Shown: one piece after another, positions 26,907 through 34,919 of the stretch
Layout: each line of letters begins with the position of its first letter
How positions within the stretch are numbered: position 1 is the first letter of the stretch
From: UBA1756 sp045130235
GTDB lineage: Bacteria > Bacteroidota > Bacteroidia > Bacteroidales > WCHB1-69
Assembly: GCA_045130235.1 (NCBI GenBank)
Contig: JBGUPJ010000021.1
Span: 124,001-188,000 of the forward strand
Direction of reading: 5' to 3'
DNA: 64,000 nt
Notes under the pieces: generated by a model
The model's input: only the letters and a program-made list of their open reading frames with translations
Told to the model about the DNA's origin: nothing
Databases searched by the model: none
Program-made: the position numbers and the translations under genes

Positions 26907-29525
26907 TTAGTCGATAGATTGGTTGATGGAGATGTGGAAACGGCTGCCGGAAGCGTCTTTCACGCCGGGCACCTCGTCGAAGCCGTAGCCCCAGTCGAAG
27001 CCGAGGAGACCGAACATCGGGAGGTAGATGCGCACACCGAGTCCTGCGGATTTATATAAGTTGAAGGGAGAGTACTTGCGTTTGTCGGTCCACGTGTTAC
27101 CGGCTTCCACGAAAGCCAGCACGTAGATGGTCGCACTGGGATTCAACGTGATAGGATAGCGCAGCTCGGCGGTGAACTTGTTGAAGATGGTGCCGCCCAC
27201 GTAGTTGCCGTTCTCACGCACCGTCAGCGCCTCGTCGTCGTAACCGCGCATGCCGATGACCTCGCGTCCGTCGAGCGCCCAGCCGGAGAGACCGTCGCCA
27301 CCCAAGTAGAAACGTTCAAACGGCGGCGCCCCGATCTGCTTGTTGTACCAGCCGATGAAACCGGCCTTCATGCGCACGTTCAGCACCAGGTTGTCCACAA
27401 TCTTCGTGTACCACGAGAGGTTCAGCTTCCACTTGTGGAACTCCAAGAACTTGTATTTCTCCTGATCAGTGAGCGACGTGTAGTCCTTCTTGGTGAACAG
27501 CGAGTAGGGCGGGGTGGCCTGAACCGAGAAGGAGATTTCAGAACCCTCACGCGGGTAAATCGGCGCGTTCACCGAGTTACGCATGATGGTGAACTTGTAA
27601 CTGATGTTGTTGGCGTAGCCATTGCTGAAGATGAACACACTACCATAGTTGTACACCCTATAGTATTGGTAGATAAGGCTGTGCGACACTTGGAAATAGT
27701 CGTCGGGCCATTTTAGCTTGCGTGAGATGGTGAGGTTGGCACCGATGATGTCGATGGCCGCATAAGCGTCGTTCGCCTTGGTGTAACCGTTGGTCTGTCG
27801 CTGGTAATACACGTTGGCAGAGAGTGTGTTAGGTTTCTTGCCACCCAGCCACGGTTCCACAAAGGTGAGGTTGTACGACTGGTACCATTTGGTACTGACG
27901 GAAATCTTCAGCGCCAGTTTCTGTCCATCGCCCGACGGGATGGGCTTCCACGCATCTTTCTTAAAGAATTTCTTGAAAGAGAAGTTGTTGAACGACACGC
28001 CGGCGCTCAACACAAAGCCCGCCGCACCGTAGCCTGCCGACAGCTCCAACTGGTCGGATGAAGTCTCCTCCACCACATATTCGATATCGACGGTACCGTC
28101 GGCCTCGTTGGGGGTCGGACGCACATCCATCTTTTCCTGGTTGAAGTAGCCGAGCGACAGCAGCACCTGCTGCGAACGGATGATGTCGGCACGGTTGAAC
28201 AACTGTCCCGGCAAAGTGGTTACCTCACGCAGGATCACATTGTCGTTGGTCTTGGTGTTGCCGCTCACACTGATGCGGTTGTAGATGGCCTGCTGCCCCT
28301 CGCGGATGCGGATCTCAATGTCGATGGAGTCGTTCTCCACCATCACCTCGGTCGGCGTGGCGTAGAAGAACAGGTAGCCGTCGTTCATGTACAGCGAGCT
28401 GATGTCGTTGCCTTCCTGGTTCATGCTGATGTTCTCCATCAACCGTTTCTGGTTATAAACGTCGCCCTTCTCGATGTTGAGAATCTGGCGGAGCAGTTCG
28501 GTCGGGTACTTGGTGTTTCCCACAAAGTCGATGTTGCGGAAATAGTAGCGCGGACCTTCGTCAACGGTGATGTCGATGTAGGCGAGGTTGCCTTTCATGT
28601 AGAATGTGTCTTTCACGATGTAGGCATCGCGGAAACCGAGCTCGTTGTATTTCTCGATCAGCTTTGCCTTGTCGCTCTCAAAATTGGACCTGATGAACTT
28701 GGAACCCTTGAACAGACGGAAGTTGACACGGCTGGCGAAGTAGTCGCTGAGGTGGTCGATGATGTCCTTCGACCGGTAGTAGTCGGGGTTACGAAACATG
28801 TAGGCGATCACCGTGTCGGCCTTGTAGAAGGGCATGAAATGAAATCTCGTCTTGGTTTCTTTCATCGACTTCAGAAGCACACCGTCGGAGGCATTCTCGT
28901 TGCCGTAGAAAGAGATTTTCTCAATTCTGATTTTCTTTCCTTTGTTGATGTTGAAGTAAAGGTCAACGGCGCGGGTGACTTTCTCGTCGGGGCGCTCCTC
29001 TACCGTAACGGTGCAGGCGTGGTAGCCTTTGTCAATGTAGTAGTTGCGGATGAGGTTGATGCAGTTGCTTTTCATGTTGTCGTTCACCACATTACCCTGC
29101 GATATCTTGATTTTCTCGCGCAACTCGGTCTCCTCGTTCTTTTTCGCCCCCACAAAAGCAAAGGCCGCCAAACGGGATCGGTCTTCCAAGTAAATGTCAA
29201 GAAAAGCGGTGTTGCCGATGACTTTCGTTACCGAGATGCGAATGTCTTCGTAAAGACCGGTCTCCCACAGTTTTTTGAGGGTTTTGGAGATTTTTTCACC
29301 CGGAATCTCAATCTGCTCGCCCACCTGGAAGGGGAGTAGTCTTCGGTCCAAACCGCCAGTGCCGGAGGTGGTGATACCTCCAATTTCGTAAGTCTGCGGG
29401 GTGGAATAGTCAATGTTGATGTTGGGGACAGTGTCGCCCGAACTGACTACTACTTGTGTGTAACCTGTTGTTGCACAAACAAGTAATCCAATCGAAAGCG
29501 TTAAAATCCGGACTATTCTGACCAA
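26907..29525 (-). CDS. bamA: Outer-membrane assembly factor BamA
   Basis: The core of the machine that inserts beta-barrel proteins into the outer membrane. The 872 residues contain a signal peptide, five POTRA domains (about residues 40-480; for example ISGNTKTNDNVILREVTTLP and GNTKYPTELLRQILNIEKGD) and a C-terminal 16-strand barrel. The barrel carries the family segment RFYLGGDGLSGWALDGREVIGMRGY and ends in SRFHISINQS. It lies between uppS and the ompH array, a gene order widely kept in Bacteroidota. A -7 element at 29551-29558 suggests an extra internal promoter. Confidence 0.95.
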   Translation of the reverse strand: MVRIVRILTLSIGLLVCATTGYTQVVVSSGDTVPNINIDYSTPQTYEIGGITTSGTGGLDRRLLPFQVGEQIEIPGEKISKTLKKLWETGLYEDIRISVTKVIGNTAFLDIYLEDRSRLAAFAFVGAKKNEETELREKIKISQGNVVNDNMKSNCINLIRNYYIDKGYHACTVTVEERPDEKVTRAVDLYFNINKGKKIRIEKISFYGNENASDGVLLKSMKETKTRFHFMPFYKADTVIAYMFRNPDYYRSKDIIDHLSDYFASRVNFRLFKGSKFIRSNFESDKAKLIEKYNELGFRDAYIVKDTFYMKGNLAYIDITVDEGPRYYFRNIDFVGNTKYPTELLRQILNIEKGDVYNQKRLMENISMNQEGNDISSLYMNDGYLFFYATPTEVMVENDSIDIEIRIREGQQAIYNRISVSGNTKTNDNVILREVTTLPGQLFNRADIIRSQQVLLSLGYFNQEKMDVRPTPNEADGTVDIEYVVEETSSDQLELSAGYGAAGFVLSAGVSFNNFSFKKFFKKDAWKPIPSGDGQKLALKISVSTKWYQSYNLTFVEPWLGGKKPNTLSANVYYQRQTNGYTKANDAYAAIDIIGANLTISRKLKWPDDYFQVSHSLIYQYYRVYNYGSVFIFSNGYANNISYKFTIMRNSVNAPIYPREGSEISFSVQATPPYSLFTKKDYTSLTDQEKYKFLEFHKWKLNLSWYTKIVDNLVLNVRMKAGFIGWYNKQIGAPPFERFYLGGDGLSGWALDGREVIGMRGYDDEALTVRENGNYVGGTIFNKFTAELRYPITLNPSATIYVLAFVEAGNTWTDKRKYSPFNLYKSAGLGVRIYLPMFGLLGFDWGYGFDEVPGVKDASGSRFHISINQSID

Positions 29526-29550
29526 TTTGAGTGTTTTAATATAAGGGGTG

Positions 29551-29558
29551 CAAATTTA
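29551..29558 (-). promoter_or_regulatory. -7 element before bamA
   Basis: The minus strand reads TAAATTTG, fitting TAnnTTTG, 25 bases before the bamA start. No clean TTTG box is seen upstream. Confidence 0.4.
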
Positions 29559-29584
29559 TAAAAAATATTGAAACCATCGCACCA

Positions 29585-30355
29585 TTATTTTTGTGTTTCC
29601 GGGAGTGTGGTTTGCTGTACCTGTTCGCTGGTTTTTCCGAAGCGGCGTTCGCGGTTCTGGTACTGCCAGATGATTTCGCGGAGGTGCTGTCCGTTGAAGT
29701 CGGGCCACATCACCGGGGTGAAGAAAAGCTCTGCGTAGGCGATCTGCCAGAGGAGGAAATTGCTGATGCGCTGCTCGCCTCCTGTACGTATCAGGATGTC
29801 GGGGTCGGGCATGGCTGCGGTATAAAGGGTGTTGCTAATGGTTTGCTCTTCAATATCTTGCGGATTGATAGTGCCTTCTGCGGCCTGTTGCGCCAGCTTC
29901 CTTATGCAGTATTTCAGTTCGCTGCGGCCGCTGTAGCTGAGCGATAGGGTGAGGGTGAGTCCGTCGTTGTTGGCGGTGAGACGGCAGGCCTCTGCCAGCT
30001 CCTCGCGGCACACCTGCGGCAGGTCCTCCAGATGCCCGATGGCGTTGAGCCTCACATGGTTCTCAATCAGTTTGGGCACTTCCTGTCGGATGGAGGCCGA
30101 CAGCAGCCGCATGAGGGCTTCCACCTCCTGCTGCGGACGGTTCCAATTCTCGGTGGAGAAAGCGTACAAGGTGAGGTAGGGGATGCCGAGCCGGCCGCAC
30201 TCTTCCACAATCCTGCGCACGGTTTCAGCCCCCGCCTGATGCCCCATCACACGCTCCATGCCGCGCTGCTTCGCCCATCGTCCGTTGCCATCCATGATGA
30301 TGGCGATATGATGGGGAAGATTGTCTTTTTGTAAGGCTATATCTTTCTGTTCCAT
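29585..30355 (-). CDS. uppS: Isoprenyl transferase (undecaprenyl diphosphate synthase)
   Basis: Makes the C55 lipid carrier for peptidoglycan and surface polysaccharides. The 256-residue protein has the signature HIAIIMDGNGRWAKQRG near residues 16-32 (catalytic Asp in MDGN), then YLTLYAFSTENWNRP, and the late IRTGGEQRISNFLLWQIAYAE with the conserved Arg and Glu residues. It starts two bases after the stop of the PorG-like gene and precedes bamA by about 60 bases. Confidence 0.96.
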   Translation of the reverse strand: MEQKDIALQKDNLPHHIAIIMDGNGRWAKQRGMERVMGHQAGAETVRRIVEECGRLGIPYLTLYAFSTENWNRPQQEVEALMRLLSASIRQEVPKLIENHVRLNAIGHLEDLPQVCREELAEACRLTANNDGLTLTLSLSYSGRSELKYCIRKLAQQAAEGTINPQDIEEQTISNTLYTAAMPDPDILIRTGGEQRISNFLLWQIAYAELFFTPVMWPDFNGQHLREIIWQYQNRERRFGKTSEQVQQTTLPETQK

Positions 30356-30357
30356 AA

Positions 30358-31194
30358 TTAGTTATGACTGGTAACGGCTTTGCGCTTCACGTTGGTGCGG
30401 ATGTCGCAACTGCGGTCCATCTGTCCGAACCTGAGGGTGAAGACCACCCCCGCGAATGAGTAGAAATCTTTGGTGGTGGAGTTGCCGCGGCCGGTGCCTG
30501 CCTCGTGTTTCACCTCCGACTTGTCGGCCAAGTAGGCCACCACCGATCCGCGCTGCTCACGCAGGGTCTGGTTGTCGTAATAGTTGCCGCTCACATCATC
30601 GAGATAGTCGGAGAAGGTGAAGCGCATCCCCCATTCCGCTCCGATGCTGCAGTATTTGGCGAAGTTGAAACGGAAACCGAGTCCGAACGGGATGGCCACA
30701 TTGCAGAGGGAATAGTAATCTTTCTGTCCCTCAAAGCCTTGTCCTTCGGTGCCGAGGTGCTGCAAAGCGTACCAGGTGCCATCGGCCGCCTGCGCCTGCG
30801 GGTTGAAAGAAAACACCGCAATGCCGCCAAACAGGTACGGACTGAAGAAGTTCTTACCCCGTTCGTTATACAATTTGAAGAAGTTGAGCTCTGCCATGAC
30901 GCCAATCTCGGTGATGGGCGACTTGAAACTCAGGTTGCGCTCGTAGTGTTTGTTGGTAATGTTGTCATCTCCAGCTATTTGTGCGAAAAGAATGTTCGCA
31001 CGGATGGCCCAACGGGGGGTGAAGTTGTATCGGTAGATGATGCCGCCTGCCGGCTTCGACATGCCAAAAACTTTAGCGGGGTTCAAATCTCCTAAATAAA
31101 AAGAGGCACCCGCCATTACTCCCAGTTCCGATTTTTGCGCAAATCCTTGAAATACAGACAAAATGATGGCTAAGCCCAACGCAATTTTCTTCAT
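30358..31194 (-). CDS. porG: PorG-like (DUF6089) outer-membrane protein of the type IX system
   Basis: A 278-residue barrel protein with a signal peptide ending at FAQ. It continues with KSELGVMAGASFYLGDLNP, the common start of DUF6089/PorG proteins, then RWAIRANILFAQIAGDD and later strands such as FSPYLFGGIAVFSFNP and GLGFRFNFAKYCSIGAEWG. PorG joins the periplasmic PorK/PorN rings of the type IX secretion system to the outer membrane. Its place upstream of uppS-bamA is common in Bacteroidota. The C-terminal tail (CDIRTNVKRKAVTSHN) is basic and probably periplasmic. Confidence 0.78.
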   Translation of the reverse strand: MKKIALGLAIILSVFQGFAQKSELGVMAGASFYLGDLNPAKVFGMSKPAGGIIYRYNFTPRWAIRANILFAQIAGDDNITNKHYERNLSFKSPITEIGVMAELNFFKLYNERGKNFFSPYLFGGIAVFSFNPQAQAADGTWYALQHLGTEGQGFEGQKDYYSLCNVAIPFGLGFRFNFAKYCSIGAEWGMRFTFSDYLDDVSGNYYDNQTLREQRGSVVAYLADKSEVKHEAGTGRGNSTTKDFYSFAGVVFTLRFGQMDRSCDIRTNVKRKAVTSHN

Positions 31195-31302
31195 AGTATA
31201 GTTTTATGCAAACACTTATAAACGAGTTTTTATTGTGATTATTGTAATGAAAAGCTTTTTTTTCTGCTGATATTTTTTTTGATGAAAAATCTTCGTCGCA
31301 CA

Positions 31303-31334
31303 TTTGTTTTTCATGGGGAAAAAGTGTATTTTTG
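31303..31334 (+). promoter_or_regulatory. Promoter of the flavodiiron gene
   Basis: TTTG (31303-31306), 20 bases, then TATTTTTG (31327-31334), an exact Bacteroidota pattern, with about 43 bases of leader before the ATG at 31378. Confidence 0.75.
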
Positions 31335-31377
31335 TAACGTGAATTATTTTCTATAATTTTATATTAAATTATTGATA

Positions 31378-32577
31378 ATGAACAAAATAAAACTTACAGA
31401 GAGCATTTACTATGTGGGGGTGAACGACCGCCGCACCGATTTTTTTGAGAATCATATCCAACTGCCTAATGGTGTTTCATACAACTCTTATCTTATCGTG
31501 GATGAGAAGGTGGCGCTGATCGACCCTGTGGAGGTCAGCTTTATCGGACAGTTTCTCGCCAATGTGCGCGCCATTTTGAACGGCCGCTCTCTGGATTATC
31601 TGATTGTGAACCATGCCGAACCCGACCATAGCGGTTCTATTGCCCTGCTGCAAAAGGAGTTCCCTGATATGCTGGTGGTGGGCAACGCCAAGACTTTCGG
31701 CCCGTTGGAGGCCTTCTATGGGGTGCTTCAAAACAAGAAGGTGGTGGCCGACAGCGAGACGCTTTCTCTCGGACAGCACACCCTGCAGTTTTTCACCGCC
31801 CCTATGGTACATTGGCCCGAGTCTATGGTGACCTTCGAGACCACCACGGGCATTCTGTTCTCCAACGATGCTTTCGGCGGTTTTGGCGCCCTCAATGGCA
31901 GCATCTTCGACGACCAGGTGGATCTCGCCTGCTATGAGGATGATATGCGCCGCTACTATGCCAACATTGTCGGTAAGGTGGCCATGCCCGCTCAAAAAGC
32001 CATCAATCGTCTTTCCACCCTTGGTATCAAGATGATAGCACCTTCGCATGGATTAGTCTGGCGCAGCGATTTGCAGTGGGTCATCAGCCGCTATTTGCAC
32101 TGGAGCGGCCATCAGGCTGAGGAAGGTGTGGTGATTGCCTACGGCTCTATGTACGGCAACACCGCCGCTATGGCTGATATTATTGCCCGCGGAGTGGCTG
32201 ATGCTGGTGTGCGCGATATCCGCGTATATGATGTGTCTCGTACGGAAACTTCATTCATTATCAGTGATATATGGAAATATAAAGGTGTGGTGCTCGGTGC
32301 CTGTGCGCACTACGGCAGCATGTTCCCCAATATGGCACTGCTGGTGCATGAAATCGAACATTTCAAACCTCAGAATAAGCTGTTTGGCCTCTTCGGAGGC
32401 ATGAGTTGGAGCGGGGGAGGGGTATCCACCCTCGGCAAGCACGCCACCGACGCGCAATGGCAGCTCGTTGCCGACCCTGTGGAGGTTAAAGGTGCCCCCA
32501 TCCGCGAGGAGGACATCGACCGCCTGTACGCCCTGGGTCATGCCATCGGCGAAGCAGTCAAGAAAACGGAAAATTGA
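31378..32577 (+). CDS. fprA: FprA family A-type flavodiiron protein
   Basis: Cytosolic enzyme reducing O2 to water (or NO to N2O) to protect anaerobes. Read from the ATG at 31378 (399 residues). The N-terminal metallo-beta-lactamase-like domain has the diiron ligands HxExDH as NHAEPDHSGS near residues 78-86, further ligands in PMVHWPESM and the Asp in FSNDAFGGFG, and a His in APSHGLVWR. The C-terminal flavodoxin domain starts near residue 250 with IAYGSMYGNTAAMAD for FMN. Its electron donor is normally a rubredoxin, and one is encoded at 55027-55185. Confidence 0.94.
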   Translation: MNKIKLTESIYYVGVNDRRTDFFENHIQLPNGVSYNSYLIVDEKVALIDPVEVSFIGQFLANVRAILNGRSLDYLIVNHAEPDHSGSIALLQKEFPDMLVVGNAKTFGPLEAFYGVLQNKKVVADSETLSLGQHTLQFFTAPMVHWPESMVTFETTTGILFSNDAFGGFGALNGSIFDDQVDLACYEDDMRRYYANIVGKVAMPAQKAINRLSTLGIKMIAPSHGLVWRSDLQWVISRYLHWSGHQAEEGVVIAYGSMYGNTAAMADIIARGVADAGVRDIRVYDVSRTETSFIISDIWKYKGVVLGACAHYGSMFPNMALLVHEIEHFKPQNKLFGLFGGMSWSGGGVSTLGKHATDAQWQLVADPVEVKGAPIREEDIDRLYALGHAIGEAVKKTEN

Positions 32578-32690
32578 AAAATGAAAATGGAAAATTGAGA
32601 CGCAGCACGCTGCGTCTCTACGGAAAACATAATCTTTTAATCTCTAATCTTATCATCATAACTATTAACTATTAACTATTAACTATCATT
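32572..32690. repeat. Intergenic repeat region with palindrome copy d and tandem TAACTAT units
   Basis: Starts with an AT-rich GAAAATTGAAAAATGAAAAT tract and holds the palindrome GAGACGCAGC / GCTGCGTCTC (32597-32618, 2-base loop). It ends with three to four tandem copies of CTATTAA just before the nfeD-like gene. No recognisable promoter is left intact. Confidence 0.65.
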
Positions 32691-32693
32691 ATT

Positions 32694-33155
32694 ATGAGCT
32701 GGACCATCATCATCCTGTTAATTGTATTCGGCCTGTTGGCCGTAGTGCTTGACTTTTTGCTGATTCCGGGCGGCGTGGTCGCCATTGTTGGCGCGCTGAT
32801 GGAAATCGCAGGTGTGAGCGGCGCCTACGCAAGCCAAGGCGCGATAGCTGGCACTCTTACGCTGGTTATCACTTTGGCAGTGTCAATAATCGTTATTGTG
32901 TTGATTCTCAATAGTAAAACATGGAAAAAGTGCGCATTGGACACTTCTATTGAGAGCAAGGTCAACGAGTTCGACCAGCAGAAGGTATTTGTCGGGTCGG
33001 AAGGGAAGACCATTTCACGGCTCGCCCCGTCTGGCAAGGCCATTTTCAACGGCGATACTGTGGAGGTGGCCTCCGAGCATGGCCTTGTTGACGAAGACTG
33101 TGAGGTGGTTGTCGTCAAAGTGGAAGGAAATAAAATTTTTGTCAAATTAAAATAA
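32694..33155 (+). CDS. NfeD-like membrane protein
   Basis: A 153-residue protein with two or three N-terminal transmembrane helices (about residues 3-35 and 48-73) and a soluble C-terminal OB-fold domain. The domain carries the NfeD pattern VFVGSEGKTISRLAPSGKAIFNGDTVEVASE, followed by VVVVKVEGNKIFV. NfeD proteins partner flotillin-like proteins in membrane microdomains. The floA gene starts 6 bases downstream, so the two are expected to be made and to work together. Confidence 0.88.
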   Translation: MSWTIIILLIVFGLLAVVLDFLLIPGGVVAIVGALMEIAGVSGAYASQGAIAGTLTLVITLAVSIIVIVLILNSKTWKKCALDTSIESKVNEFDQQKVFVGSEGKTISRLAPSGKAIFNGDTVEVASEHGLVDEDCEVVVVKVEGNKIFVKLK

Positions 33156-33161
33156 TATCAG

Positions 33162-34196
33162 ATGAAACTTTTCAATGTATTGCAAATTTTATTGTTAGAC
33201 ATGGATTCGTCCACGCAGACGGCTGTTATTGCCATCGCTTGCGTGGTGGGTCTTATCATTTTCTTGTGGATGGTGCCGGTAGGGCTATGGTTCACGGCAC
33301 TGATTTCGGGCGTGCATGTTTCTCTTTTGCAGCTCATCCTCATGCGCTGGCGTAAGGTACCGCCGGGAATCATCGTGAATGCCATGATCACAGGTGCGAA
33401 GGCGGGTATTCCGCTCAACCGCGATGAACTGGAGGCTCACTATCTGGCTCACGGTCATGTACAACCGGTTGTATTCGCCCTTGTGTCGGCTGGCAAGGCC
33501 AACATCCCGCTCGATTTTAAGGCTGCCGCCGCTATCGACTTGGCAGGCCGTAACGTGCTGGAAGCTATTCAAACCTCTGTCAATCCGAAAGTTATCAACA
33601 CTCCTCCTGTGGCCGCTGTTGCCAAGGACGGTATCCAGCTGGTGGCTAAGGCCCGTGTGACCGTGCGTACCAACATCCGTCAGTTGGTGGGTGGTGCTGG
33701 CGAAGAGACCGTTATCGCCCGTGTGGGTGAGGGTATCGTCACCGCCATCGGTTCGGCCAACTCCTACAAGCAGGTGCTCGAAAATCCCGATTCTATCTCC
33801 AAAGTCGTTCTGACCAAGGGACTTGACTCCGGCACTGCTTTCGAAATTCTTTCCATCGATATCGCAGATATTGATGTGGGTAAGAACATCGGTGCTATGC
33901 TCCAGATGGACCAGGCTAACGCCGACAAGAACATCGCCCAGGCCAAGGCAGAGGAACGCCGCGTGATGGCTATCGCACAGGAGCAGGAGATGAAGGCCAA
34001 GGCACAAGAGGCCCGCGCCAAGGTGATTCTCGCTGAAGCCGAAGTGCCGCTCGCCCTCGCTGAAGCTTTCCGCAACGGTAACTTGGGGGTGATGGATTAT
34101 TATAAGTTGGAAAACATCAAAGCCGACACGCAGATGCGCGGCTCTATCGGCAAGACCGTTTCACCGCAACAATCCACCCCGAAAAAGAATCAGTAA
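33162..34196 (+). CDS. floA: Flotillin-like protein FloA
   Basis: A scaffold of functional membrane microdomains (UPF0365). The 344-residue protein has a short N-terminal hydrophobic hairpin (about residues 20-60), then LMRWRKVPPGIIVNAMI, a band-7/PHB domain (ARVTVRTNIRQLVGGAGEET, ARVGEGIVTAIGS) and a helical Ala/Glu-rich region (QANADKNIAQAKAEERR) that drives oligomerisation. It ends DYYKLENIKADTQMRGSIG, typical of FloA. An extra stretch of about 12 residues precedes the first hydrophobic segment. Confidence 0.95.
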   Translation: MKLFNVLQILLLDMDSSTQTAVIAIACVVGLIIFLWMVPVGLWFTALISGVHVSLLQLILMRWRKVPPGIIVNAMITGAKAGIPLNRDELEAHYLAHGHVQPVVFALVSAGKANIPLDFKAAAAIDLAGRNVLEAIQTSVNPKVINTPPVAAVAKDGIQLVAKARVTVRTNIRQLVGGAGEETVIARVGEGIVTAIGSANSYKQVLENPDSISKVVLTKGLDSGTAFEILSIDIADIDVGKNIGAMLQMDQANADKNIAQAKAEERRVMAIAQEQEMKAKAQEARAKVILAEAEVPLALAEAFRNGNLGVMDYYKLENIKADTQMRGSIGKTVSPQQSTPKKNQ

Positions 34197-34212
34197 TTTA
34201 ATAAGTTACAAA

Positions 34213-34845
34213 ATGAGAAATCTTAATTTATTATTGTTAATGATTGTGATGATGACCACTTCATTTGCCCAAAATAGTAAAGATAATATGATTCAATTGG
34301 TTGAGCCACAACGTGATGGCGGAATGCCGCTCATGCAGGCACTGAATGAACGTGTTACCCTCCGCGAATTTTCCGACAAGATGCTCACCGACCAGCAGCT
34401 CTCCGACCTGCTGTGGGCTGCCAACGGTGTCAACCGCGACAACGGCAAACGCACCGCCCCCTCCGCCCGCAACTGTCAGGAGATTGACATCTATGTGCTG
34501 ATGTCCACCGGCACCTACCTCTATCTGGCCGATCAACACGCCCTTCAGTTGGTGGATGCCGCCGACATCCGTTCGCAGGCCGCCATGCAGCCCTTCGTCG
34601 CCAAAGCCCCTGTACTGCTGATGTTTGTCGCCAACTATGACAAGATGACCGGCATGGACAAGGACGCCAAGGAGTTCTACGGCGCTACCGATGCGGGCTT
34701 CGTCAGCCAGAACGTGTATCTCTATTGCGCTTCCGAGAAGCTGGCCACGGTGGTTTTGGGCAGCATTCATCGCGACTTTTTGGAGAAGAAATTAGGCTTC
34801 AAAGGAAAAGCGATTTTGGGACAACCTGTGGGTTATAGTAAATAA
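34213..34845 (+). CDS. Exported nitroreductase-family protein
   Basis: The 210-residue protein has a signal peptide ending at FAQ (about residue 20). It is followed by a nitroreductase fold related to the SagB/NfnB group: NERVTLREFSDKMLTDQQLSDLLWAANG, APSARNCQEIDIY, and GFVSQNVYLYCASEKLATVV. FMN-binding positions (R-x-R/S start and the late Gly-rich turn) appear in part. An exported flavin enzyme of this class is not rare in Bacteroidota, but its substrate is unknown. It follows floA by 17 bases and is closed by a terminator. Confidence 0.85.
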   Translation: MRNLNLLLLMIVMMTTSFAQNSKDNMIQLVEPQRDGGMPLMQALNERVTLREFSDKMLTDQQLSDLLWAANGVNRDNGKRTAPSARNCQEIDIYVLMSTGTYLYLADQHALQLVDAADIRSQAAMQPFVAKAPVLLMFVANYDKMTGMDKDAKEFYGATDAGFVSQNVYLYCASEKLATVVLGSIHRDFLEKKLGFKGKAILGQPVGYSK

Positions 34846-34862
34846 TGGTAGCAAAGGGATAT

Positions 34863-34902
34863 AAGAGCGACTGTTGGGAAATCCTTTCAAGTCGCTCTTT
34901 TT
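34863..34902 (+). terminator. Intrinsic terminator after the nitroreductase gene
   Basis: Arms AAGAGCGACT (34863-34872) and AGTCGCTCTT (34890-34899) followed by T residues. It separates the nfeD-floA-nitroreductase unit from uvrA. Confidence 0.8.
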
Positions 34903-34919
34903 CTGTGTAAAGAAGATAG

